The notes under the pieces: model-generated
Database searches by the model: none
Told to the model about the DNA's origin: nothing
The model's input: the letters and a program-made list of their open reading frames with translations, nothing else
Shown: in pieces, positions 1 through 8,154 of the stretch
How positions within the stretch are numbered: the stretch's first letter is position 1
Layout: each line of letters opens with the position of its first letter
From: Sipunculus nudus
Lineage: Eukaryota; Annelida; Sipuncula; Golfingiida; Sipunculidae
Direction of reading: 5' to 3'
DNA length: 64,000 bases
NCBI GenBank assembly: GCA_026874595.1
Contig: JAPPUL010000036.1
Span: forward strand, 21,424 to 85,423
Program-made: the position numbers and the translations under genes

Positions 1-160
1 CTGCACATGACCCTCACACACATATCATCATATTGGCCATATCTCTAAAACCCAAAGACTCAATTACATAAACCATAGCTTATGTTCTTCGTCTGAGTCT
101 TCTCCATAACCTGGTTAAGTCATCTGGTCTCGGTCTTGTGTCACTTTGTCAGTATGTCCA
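1..160 (+). repeat. Truncated 331-bp module at unit start
   Basis: This stretch aligns with the first half of the modules at 1365 and 1696: a CTCF-like motif at the junction, then CATATCAT, a TTGGCCATATCTC segment, an AATTACATAAACYATAGCTTAT segment and a TGTGTCACTTTGTC segment. Similarity stops at about 160, just where the other modules enter their TCTG-rich part. The 3' half of the module is missing and a non-modular insert follows. It recurs at the start of every unit. Confidence 0.85.
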
Positions 161-346
161 TATAAACTTTATAAACGGAGGGAAACCTGAATGCACAGAG
201 TCATGCAGGAATGCACGATGACACGCGTTTTAGTAAGACAAAGACTCGTGTAGGTATGAGCGACAATCAGCGCAGTTTGCTCGTTTTGTGTAGGGTCCAT
301 CGGGCCAAATGCCAATTCAGGCCCGCAGCCGACGGGATGAATTAAT

Positions 347-358
347 TGGCGTAGCGGG
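347..358 (+). other. Pol III A-box-like string
   Basis: TGGCGTAGCGGG fits the tRNA-type A-box consensus TRGCNNAGYNGG at every specified position. No convincing B box (GGTTCGANTCC) was found in the next 200 bp, so this may be chance. If real, it would point to a tRNA-derived SINE remnant. Confidence 0.2.
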
Positions 359-457
359 GACCACGGCCATTTCCTGGTAAAAACTTGTGAATAAATATAC
401 CGGATAGGCTGACCATTTTCTCAGGGCCATAGGAATGTCACCATTCCAGTGTGCCCT

Positions 458-494
458 CAGACCTGGTCAGACCTGGTCAGACCTGGTCAGACCT
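458..494 (+). repeat. 10-bp tandem repeat CAGACCTGGT, three copies plus part
   Basis: Three perfect copies of CAGACCTGGT are followed by a partial CAGACCT. Units 3 and 26 have lost exactly one copy, which explains their 2,031-bp length, so the site varies by replication slippage or unequal exchange. Confidence 0.95.
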
Positions 495-556
495 AAAACG
501 CGTGCCTGCACATCTGTGCGCATGCAGGTGATTGCTGTCCAAAGTTTTGGTCGGTG

Positions 557-592
557 AGTCCTTCAGGAAAGGACCCGAACAGTTTTTTTTTT
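557..592 (+). other. Short hairpin followed by a T9 tract
   Basis: GTCCTT (559-564) and AAGGAC (570-575) form a 6-bp stem around a 5-nt loop, and a run of nine T residues follows at about 583-592. A T run this long would stop RNA polymerase III. With no proven promoter, a terminator function is only a possibility; the T run could equally be an old poly-A tail read on the other strand. Confidence 0.35.
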
Positions 593-596
593 AATT

Positions 597-800
597 GCTT
601 GCCGGAAATCTTCGATTTCTGCAGGCAGGTTGGTCAGTCGTGGATGTCTGTTTGTCTGTTTGTTGCTTGCCGGAAATCTTCGATTTCTGCAAGCAGGTTG
701 GTCAGTCGCGGATGTCTGTTTGTCTGTTTGTTGCTTGCCGGAAATCTTCGATTTCTGCAAGCAGGTTGGTCAGTCGCGGATGTCTGTTTGTCTGTTTGTT
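597..800 (+). repeat. Three 68-bp direct repeats with internal hairpins
   Basis: Copies start at 597, 665 and 733. Each opens with a 30-nt imperfect palindrome: arm GCTTGC pairs with GCAAGC and arm GAAATC pairs with GATTTC around a TTC loop, with a small CG/T internal loop. Copy 1 has GCAGGC in the right arm, one base off; copies 2 and 3 pair fully. The rest of each copy is GGTTGGTCAGTCGYGGATG followed by TCTGTTTG-type sequence. Because 68 is not a multiple of three, successive copies are read in three frames, which produces open frames in all frames. Composites have four copies. Confidence 0.97.
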
Positions 801-829
801 TGTTTGTCTGTCTGTCTGTCTGTCTGTGT
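781..829 (+). repeat. TTTG/TCTG tetranucleotide microsatellite
   Basis: The last 68-bp copy runs into TCTGTTTG repeats, then TTTG repeats and five TCTG repeats ending before TGTACTCTCTACAGG. The same tract type bounds the divergent segment of the composite units and so is a likely exchange point. Confidence 0.95.
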
Positions 830-926
830 ACTCTCTACAGGCCACAATTTTCCAGCAATTGCTTTCAAACTTATACAGCTGGTAGACAAGCAAAAGTCCT
901 GGAGGCCTATTGTTTTTGGGCATTAT

Positions 927-951
927 AGGTCAAATGTCAAGGTCAAGGTCA
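927..951 (+). promoter_or_regulatory. AGGTCA half-site cluster with a DR0 element
   Basis: AGGTCA occurs at 927-932, 940-945 and 946-951. The last two are direct repeats with no spacer, and the 15-mer TCAAGGTCAAGGTCA (937-951) is the classic DR0 site bound by NR6A1/GCNF-type nuclear receptors; each half is also an extended ERR/SF-1-type site. There is one such element per ordinary unit. Strings of AGGTCA are common in some mollusc genomes, so function is not implied. Confidence 0.45.
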
Positions 952-1078
952 TCAAAAGTATACAAAACGGTTTTTTGTTCATATTTGTGTTAATATTGGT
1001 CGTATCTACTTCAACAGTAGCTCATTTTAATCGTCATTCCAAGGCCTGTTTTCTGGTGTGTAGCTGACTCAATTTGCG

Positions 1079-1092
1079 GTAACCATGGTAAC
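1079..1092. promoter_or_regulatory. RFX X-box-like palindrome
   Basis: GTAACCATGGTAAC fits the X-box consensus GTNRCC-N(0-3)-RGYAAC with a 2-bp spacer and no mismatch. RFX factors bind such sites in animals. In the divergent segment of the composites it is GTAACCATGGTTAC, a perfect 14-bp palindrome that breaks the last half of the consensus. The CCATGG core appears once per ordinary unit. Confidence 0.4.
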
Positions 1093-1225
1093 GCATTTTT
1101 GGGGAAAAGTGCTGATATTTTTCTAAATTTGTCAGTTTTAAAGCTACAGAGGTCTAGTTTTTTGCTTCAGGTTGCATTCACCTAGTACTACAAGATTCTA
1201 TTAAGAGTCTCGCAATATCTCGTAT

Positions 1226-1248
1226 AATATCTCGTCAAACGAGATATT
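1226..1248. repeat. Perfect inverted repeat, 10-bp arms
   Basis: AATATCTCGT and ACGAGATATT are exact reverse complements around a CAA loop. The arms are also perfect in the divergent segment of the composites (33953-33975) although flanking bases differ there, so the hairpin is better conserved than its surroundings. Confidence 0.9.
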
Positions 1249-1363
1249 TCGAGATTTCAGTAATCTTGCCCTGGAGGCCACAGTTTTGCAGGAATCTTTT
1301 TGAAACTGGCATATCTTAAGTCCTACACTATTATCTCGAAATCAATTTTTCATTTTTTTAATT

Positions 1364-1382
1364 CGGCCGCTAGGGGGCGCTG
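1364..1382 (+). promoter_or_regulatory. CTCF-like motif, site 1 of the unit
   Basis: CGGCCGCTAGGGGGCGCTG lies at the start of the first 331-bp module. It resembles the vertebrate CTCF core TGGCCACCAGGGGGCGCTA, with the AGGGGGCGCT part identical. Binding is inferred from the motif only. Confidence 0.5.
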
Positions 1383-1695
1383 GGTGCAAACCTCTCCAAC
1401 ATATCATGTTTTGGCAATATCTCCAAAATTATAAGCCTCAATTACAAAAACTATAGTTTATTTTTTTCCTCTAAGTCTTCTTCATGAACTCGTTTAGTCA
1501 TCTGGTCTCAATCTTGTGTCACTTTGTCTGTGTGTCCGTCTGTTTCTCAGTTGTCCTCAAATCCGCTTGCTTGCCGGTTCTTTCGTCTCACATATAGCAT
1601 TCTACAGGACACAGTTTTGAAAGAATCTTTTTAAAACTATTACATCTTATGTCTTACACTAATATCTCGAAACTGATTTTTCATTTTCCAGAATT
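1365..1695 (+). repeat. 331-bp module, copy 1
   Basis: The module begins at GGCCGCTAGGGGGCG, then has a CAACATATCAT segment, an AT-rich part, a GTCTGTGTGTCCGTCTGTTT segment, GCTTGCTTGCCGGTTCTT, TCTACAGGACACAGTTTTG, and ATCTCGAAACTGATTTTTC. The next module starts exactly 331 bp later. This copy has CCTCTAAGTCTTCTTCATGA where copy 2 has CCTCTGGGTCTTTC. Confidence 0.93.
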
Positions 1696-1713
1696 GGCCG
1701 CTAGGGGGCGGTG
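1695..1713 (+). promoter_or_regulatory. CTCF-like motif, site 2 of the unit
   Basis: TGGCCGCTAGGGGGCGGTG has G in place of C after GGGGGCG, so it is a slightly weaker match to the CTCF core than sites 1 and 3. It has the same orientation as both. Confidence 0.45.
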
Positions 1714-2026
1714 CACTCTAACTTGCACAACATATCATTTTTTGGCCATATCTCCAAAACTATAAACCTCATTTACATAAACTATAGCTTATTTTCTTCC
1801 TCTGGGTCTTTCAAAAAACCTTGTGTATTCATTTGGTCTCAATCTTGAGTCACTTTGTCTGTGTGTCCGTCTGTTTCTCAGTTGTCCTCAAATTCGCTTG
1901 CTTGCCGGTTCTTGCGTCTCACATATAGCATTCTACAGGACACAGTTTTGAAAGAATCTTTTTAAAACTATTACATCTTATGTCTTACACTAATATCTCG
2001 AAACCGATTTTTCATTTTCCAGAATT
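1696..2026 (+). repeat. 331-bp module, copy 2
   Basis: It has the same layout and length as copy 1 with scattered substitutions. It holds the two diagnostic sites at offsets 1806 (G or A) and 1813 (A or G), which fall in the GGGTCTTTCRAAAAACC segment. It ends in the TTTTCCAGAATT segment that leads into site 3. Confidence 0.93.
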
Positions 2027-2044
2027 GGCCGCTAGGGGGCGCTG
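2026..2044 (+). promoter_or_regulatory. CTCF-like motif, site 3, across the unit junction
   Basis: TGGCCGCTAGGGGGCGCTG differs from the vertebrate consensus TGGCCACCAGGGGGCGCTA at three bases, two of them at positions known to be tolerant. It is the best match in the unit and recurs at every unit junction. Confidence 0.55.
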
Positions 2045-4082
2045 CACATGACCCTCACACACATATCATCATATTGGCCATATCTCTAAAACCCAAAGAC
2101 TCAATTACATAAACCATAGCTTATGTTCTTCGTCTGAGTCTTCTCCATAACCTGGTTAAGTCATCTGGTCTCGGTCTTGTGTCACTTTGTCAGTATGTCC
2201 ATATAAACTTTATAAACGGAGGGAAACCTGAATGCACAGAGTCATGCAGGAATGCACGATGACACGCGTTTTAGTAAGACAAAGACTCGTGTAGGTATGA
2301 GCGACAATAAGCGCAGTTTGCTCGTTTTGTGTAGGGTCCATCGGGCCAAATGCCAATTCAGGCCCGCAGCCGACGGGATGAATTAATTGGCGTAGCGGGG
2401 ACCACGGCCATTTCCTGGTAAAAACTTGTGAATAAATATACCGGATAGGCTGACCATTTTCTCAGGGCCATAGGAATGTCACCATTCCAGTGTGCCCTCA
2501 GACCTGGTCAGACCTGGTCAGACCTGGTCAGACCTAAAACGCGTGCCTGCACATCTGTGCGCATGCAGGTGATTGCTGTCCAAAGTTTTGGTCGGTGAGT
2601 CCTTCAGGAAAGGACCCGAACAGTTTTTTTTTTAATTGCTTGCCGGAAATCTTCGATTTCTGCAGGCAGGTTGGTCAGTCGTGGATGTCTGTTTGTCTGT
2701 TTGTTGCTTGCCGGAAATCTTCGATTTCTGCAAGCAGGTTGGTCAGTCGCGGATGTCTGTTTGTCTGTTTGTTGCTTGCCGGAAATCTTCGATTTCTGCA
2801 AGCAGGTTGGTCAGTCGCGGATGTCTGTTTGTCTGTTTGTTTGTTTGTCTGTCTGTCTGTCTGTCTGTGTACTCTCTACAGGCCACAATTTTCCAGCAAT
2901 TGCTTTCAAACTTATACAGCTGGTAGACAAGCAAAAGTCCTGGAGGCCTATTGTTTTTGGGCATTATAGGTCAAATGTCAAGGTCAAGGTCATCAAAAGT
3001 ATACAAAACGGTTTTTTGTTCATATTTGTGTTAATATTGGTCGTATCTACTTCAACAGTAGCTCATTTTAATCGTCATTCCAAGGCCTGTTTTCTGGTGT
3101 GTAGCTGACTCAATTTGCGGTAACCATGGTAACGCATTTTTGGGGAAAAGTGCTGATATTTTTCTAAATTTGTCAGTTTTAAAGCTACAGAGGTCTAGTT
3201 TTTTGCTTCAGGTTGCATTCACCTAGTACTACAAGATTCTATTAAGAGTCTCGCAATATCTCGTATAATATCTCGTCAAACGAGATATTTCGAGATTTCA
3301 GTAATCTTGCCCTGGAGGCCACAGTTTTGCAGGAATCTTTTTGAAACTGGCATATCTTAAGTCCTACACTATTATCTCGAAATCAATTTTTCATTTTTTT
3401 AATTCGGCCGCTAGGGGGCGCTGGGTGCAAACCTCTCCAACATATCATGTTTTGGCAATATCTCCAAAATTATAAGCCTCAATTACAAAAACTATAGTTT
3501 ATTTTTTTCCTCTAAGTCTTCTTCATGAACTCGTTTAGTCATCTGGTCTCAATCTTGTGTCACTTTGTCTGTGTGTCCGTCTGTTTCTCAGTTGTCCTCA
3601 AATCCGCTTGCTTGCCGGTTCTTTCGTCTCACATATAGCATTCTACAGGACACAGTTTTGAAAGAATCTTTTTAAAACTATTACATCTTATGTCTTACAC
3701 TAATATCTCGAAACTGATTTTTCATTTTCCAGAATTGGCCGCTAGGGGGCGGTGCACTCTAACTTGCACAACATATCATTTTTTGGCCATATCTCCAAAA
3801 CTATAAACCTCATTTACATAAACTATAGCTTATTTTCTTCCTCTGGGTCTTTCAAAAAACCTTGTGTATTCATTTGGTCTCAATCTTGAGTCACTTTGTC
3901 TGTGTGTCCGTCTGTTTCTCAGTTGTCCTCAAATTCGCTTGCTTGCCGGTTCTTGCGTCTCACATATAGCATTCTACAGGACACAGTTTTGAAAGAATCT
4001 TTTTAAAACTATTACATCTTATGTCTTACACTAATATCTCGAAACCGATTTTTCATTTTCCAGAATTGGCCGCTAGGGGGCG
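2042..4082 (+). repeat. Satellite unit 2
   Basis: 2,041 bp. Diagnostic bases A (268) / G (1806) / A (1813). Same type as unit 25. Confidence 0.97.
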
Positions 4083-6113
4083 CTGCACATGACCCTCACA
4101 CACATATCATCATATTGGCCATATCTCTAAAACCCAAAGACTCAATTACATAAACCATAGCTTATGTTCTTCGTCTGAGTCTTCTCCATAACCTGGTTAA
4201 GTCATCTGGTCTCGGTCTTGTGTCACTTTGTCAGTATGTCCATATAAACTTTATAAACGGAGGGAAACCTGAATGCACAGAGTCATGCAGGAATGCACGA
4301 TGACACGCGTTTTAGTAAGACAAAGACTCGTGTAGGTATGAGCGACAATCAGCGCAGTTTGCTCGTTTTGTGTAGGGTCCATCGGGCCAAATGCCAATTC
4401 AGGCCCGCAGCCGACGGGATGAATTAATTGGCGTAGCGGGGACCACGGCCATTTCCTGGTAAAAACTTGTGAATAAATATACCGGATAGGCTGACCATTT
4501 TCTCAGGGCCATAGGAATGTCACCATTCCAGTGTGCCCTCAGACCTGGTCAGACCTGGTCAGACCTAAAACGCGTGCCTGCACATCTGTGCGCATGCAGG
4601 TGATTGCTGTCCAAAGTTTTGGTCGGTGAGTCCTTCAGGAAAGGACCCGAACAGTTTTTTTTTTAATTGCTTGCCGGAAATCTTCGATTTCTGCAGGCAG
4701 GTTGGTCAGTCGTGGATGTCTGTTTGTCTGTTTGTTGCTTGCCGGAAATCTTCGATTTCTGCAAGCAGGTTGGTCAGTCGCGGATGTCTGTTTGTCTGTT
4801 TGTTGCTTGCCGGAAATCTTCGATTTCTGCAAGCAGGTTGGTCAGTCGCGGATGTCTGTTTGTCTGTTTGTTTGTTTGTCTGTCTGTCTGTCTGTCTGTG
4901 TACTCTCTACAGGCCACAATTTTCCAGCAATTGCTTTCAAACTTATACAGCTGGTAGACAAGCAAAAGTCCTGGAGGCCTATTGTTTTTGGGCATTATAG
5001 GTCAAATGTCAAGGTCAAGGTCATCAAAAGTATACAAAACGGTTTTTTGTTCATATTTGTGTTAATATTGGTCGTATCTACTTCAACAGTAGCTCATTTT
5101 AATCGTCATTCCAAGGCCTGTTTTCTGGTGTGTAGCTGACTCAATTTGCGGTAACCATGGTAACGCATTTTTGGGGAAAAGTGCTGATATTTTTCTAAAT
5201 TTGTCAGTTTTAAAGCTACAGAGGTCTAGTTTTTTGCTTCAGGTTGCATTCACCTAGTACTACAAGATTCTATTAAGAGTCTCGCAATATCTCGTATAAT
5301 ATCTCGTCAAACGAGATATTTCGAGATTTCAGTAATCTTGCCCTGGAGGCCACAGTTTTGCAGGAATCTTTTTGAAACTGGCATATCTTAAGTCCTACAC
5401 TATTATCTCGAAATCAATTTTTCATTTTTTTAATTCGGCCGCTAGGGGGCGCTGGGTGCAAACCTCTCCAACATATCATGTTTTGGCAATATCTCCAAAA
5501 TTATAAGCCTCAATTACAAAAACTATAGTTTATTTTTTTCCTCTAAGTCTTCTTCATGAACTCGTTTAGTCATCTGGTCTCAATCTTGTGTCACTTTGTC
5601 TGTGTGTCCGTCTGTTTCTCAGTTGTCCTCAAATCCGCTTGCTTGCCGGTTCTTTCGTCTCACATATAGCATTCTACAGGACACAGTTTTGAAAGAATCT
5701 TTTTAAAACTATTACATCTTATGTCTTACACTAATATCTCGAAACTGATTTTTCATTTTCCAGAATTGGCCGCTAGGGGGCGGTGCACTCTAACTTGCAC
5801 AACATATCATTTTTTGGCCATATCTCCAAAACTATAAACCTCATTTACATAAACTATAGCTTATTTTCTTCCTCTGGGTCTTTCGAAAAACCTTGTGTAT
5901 TCATTTGGTCTCAATCTTGAGTCACTTTGTCTGTGTGTCCGTCTGTTTCTCAGTTGTCCTCAAATTCGCTTGCTTGCCGGTTCTTGCGTCTCACATATAG
6001 CATTCTACAGGACACAGTTTTGAAAGAATCTTTTTAAAACTATTACATCTTATGTCTTACACTAATATCTCGAAACCGATTTTTCATTTTCCAGAATTGG
6101 CCGCTAGGGGGCG
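4083..6113 (+). repeat. Satellite unit 3, 10 bp short
   Basis: 2,031 bp. One CAGACCTGGT copy is missing. Diagnostic bases C/G/G. Same type as unit 26. Confidence 0.97.
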
Positions 6114-8154
6114 CTGCACATGACCCTCACACACATATCATCATATTGGCCATATCTCTAAAACCCAAAGACTCAATTACATAAACCATAGCTTATGTTC
6201 TTCGTCTGAGTCTTCTCCATAACCTGGTTAAGTCATCTGGTCTCGGTCTTGTGTCACTTTGTCAGTATGTCCATATAAACTTTATAAACGGAGGGAAACC
6301 TGAATGCACAGAGTCATGCAGGAATGCACGATGACACGCGTTTTAGTAAGACAAAGACTCGTGTAGGTATGAGCGACAATAAGCGCAGTTTGCTCGTTTT
6401 GTGTAGGGTCCATCGGGCCAAATGCCAATTCAGGCCCGCAGCCGACGGGATGAATTAATTGGCGTAGCGGGGACCACGGCCATTTCCTGGTAAAAACTTG
6501 TGAATAAATATACCGGATAGGCTGACCATTTTCTCAGGGCCATAGGAATGTCACCATTCCAGTGTGCCCTCAGACCTGGTCAGACCTGGTCAGACCTGGT
6601 CAGACCTAAAACGCGTGCCTGCACATCTGTGCGCATGCAGGTGATTGCTGTCCAAAGTTTTGGTCGGTGAGTCCTTCAGGAAAGGACCCGAACAGTTTTT
6701 TTTTTAATTGCTTGCCGGAAATCTTCGATTTCTGCAGGCAGGTTGGTCAGTCGTGGATGTCTGTTTGTCTGTTTGTTGCTTGCCGGAAATCTTCGATTTC
6801 TGCAAGCAGGTTGGTCAGTCGCGGATGTCTGTTTGTCTGTTTGTTGCTTGCCGGAAATCTTCGATTTCTGCAAGCAGGTTGGTCAGTCGCGGATGTCTGT
6901 TTGTCTGTTTGTTTGTTTGTCTGTCTGTCTGTCTGTCTGTGTACTCTCTACAGGCCACAATTTTCCAGCAATTGCTTTCAAACTTATACAGCTGGTAGAC
7001 AAGCAAAAGTCCTGGAGGCCTATTGTTTTTGGGCATTATAGGTCAAATGTCAAGGTCAAGGTCATCAAAAGTATACAAAACGGTTTTTTGTTCATATTTG
7101 TGTTAATATTGGTCGTATCTACTTCAACAGTAGCTCATTTTAATCGTCATTCCAAGGCCTGTTTTCTGGTGTGTAGCTGACTCAATTTGCGGTAACCATG
7201 GTAACGCATTTTTGGGGAAAAGTGCTGATATTTTTCTAAATTTGTCAGTTTTAAAGCTACAGAGGTCTAGTTTTTTGCTTCAGGTTGCATTCACCTAGTA
7301 CTACAAGATTCTATTAAGAGTCTCGCAATATCTCGTATAATATCTCGTCAAACGAGATATTTCGAGATTTCAGTAATCTTGCCCTGGAGGCCACAGTTTT
7401 GCAGGAATCTTTTTGAAACTGGCATATCTTAAGTCCTACACTATTATCTCGAAATCAATTTTTCATTTTTTTAATTCGGCCGCTAGGGGGCGCTGGGTGC
7501 AAACCTCTCCAACATATCATGTTTTGGCAATATCTCCAAAATTATAAGCCTCAATTACAAAAACTATAGTTTATTTTTTTCCTCTAAGTCTTCTTCATGA
7601 ACTCGTTTAGTCATCTGGTCTCAATCTTGTGTCACTTTGTCTGTGTGTCCGTCTGTTTCTCAGTTGTCCTCAAATCCGCTTGCTTGCCGGTTCTTTCGTC
7701 TCACATATAGCATTCTACAGGACACAGTTTTGAAAGAATCTTTTTAAAACTATTACATCTTATGTCTTACACTAATATCTCGAAACTGATTTTTCATTTT
7801 CCAGAATTGGCCGCTAGGGGGCGGTGCACTCTAACTTGCACAACATATCATTTTTTGGCCATATCTCCAAAACTATAAACCTCATTTACATAAACTATAG
7901 CTTATTTTCTTCCTCTGGATCTTTCGAAAAACCTTGTGTATTCATTTGGTCTCAATCTTGAGTCACTTTGTCTGTGTGTCCGTCTGTTTCTCAGTTGTCC
8001 TCAAATTCGCTTGCTTGCCGGTTCTTGCGTCTCACATATAGCATTCTACAGGACACAGTTTTGAAAGAATCTTTTTAAAACTATTACATCTTATGTCTTA
8101 CACTAATATCTCGAAACCGATTTTTCATTTTCCAGAATTGGCCGCTAGGGGGCG
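6114..8154 (+). repeat. Satellite unit 4
   Basis: 2,041 bp. Diagnostic bases A/A/G, a type shared only with units 9 and 13. Confidence 0.97.

Larger units (their letters stand above)
161..596 (+). other. Non-modular insert within the satellite unit
   Basis: About 435 bp with no visible similarity to the 331-bp modules, and richer in G+C than they are. It holds a 10-bp tandem repeat at 458-494, an A-box-like string at 347-358, a short hairpin followed by nine T residues at 557-592, and the diagnostic C/A site at 268. No gene is visible: the longest minus-strand reading from ATG at 430 is a short peptide with a stop after about 37 codons. It may be an old mobile-element fragment trapped in the satellite, but I do not recognise the family. 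It is present in all units, including both composites. Confidence 0.7.
829..1364 (+). repeat. Long diverged module with regulatory-like motifs
   Basis: The segment starts with a TCTACAGGCCACA block that echoes the TCTACAGGACACA block of the 331-bp modules, and a second echo (GGAGGCCACAGTTTTGCAGG) occurs near 1272. It ends like the modules with ATCTCGAAA, TTTTTCATTT and the CTCF-like junction. Between lie the DR0 AGGTCA element, the X-box-like palindrome and the 23-nt hairpin listed separately. It appears to be an older, enlarged copy of the module. Confidence 0.75.
1..2041 (+). repeat. Satellite unit 1 (reference unit for offsets)
   Basis: This unit is used as the coordinate reference. It contains, in order, a truncated 331-bp module (1-160), a non-modular insert (161-596), three 68-bp repeats (597-800), a TCTG microsatellite (to 829), a long diverged module (829-1364) and two 331-bp modules (1365-1695, 1696-2026). 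Diagnostic bases: C at offset 268, G at 1806, A at 1813; three full copies of the 10-bp repeat. The phase of the unit is arbitrary because the window happens to begin at this point. It has no open frame that looks like a gene. Confidence 0.97.

Noticed and set aside
458-494. Telomere-type repeat
   Set aside because: The 10-bp CAGACCTGGT repeat has only three copies and does not resemble any telomere motif that I know.
347-592. A functional Pol III gene or intact SINE
   Set aside because: A good A-box string and a T run are present, but no B box at a plausible distance and no tRNA-like fold were seen.
597-829. CRISPR-like array
   Set aside because: The 68-bp copies are directly adjacent with no unique spacers, and the context is a eukaryotic satellite.
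563-923. Reverse-strand frames with TDRQTNKQTNRH-type runs
   Set aside because: They are the reverse reading of the same tetranucleotide and 68-bp repeats, with no recognisable domain.
554-1067. Overlapping forward frames of 96-145 residues rich in Cys, Val, Leu and Ser, repeated in every unit
   Set aside because: They translate the 68-bp repeats and the TCTG tract in all three frames (CLSV and VCLF runs) and then read through the diverged module. Three frames stay open together only because the repeat lacks stops. There is no signal peptide logic or domain, and the copies vary with repeat number.
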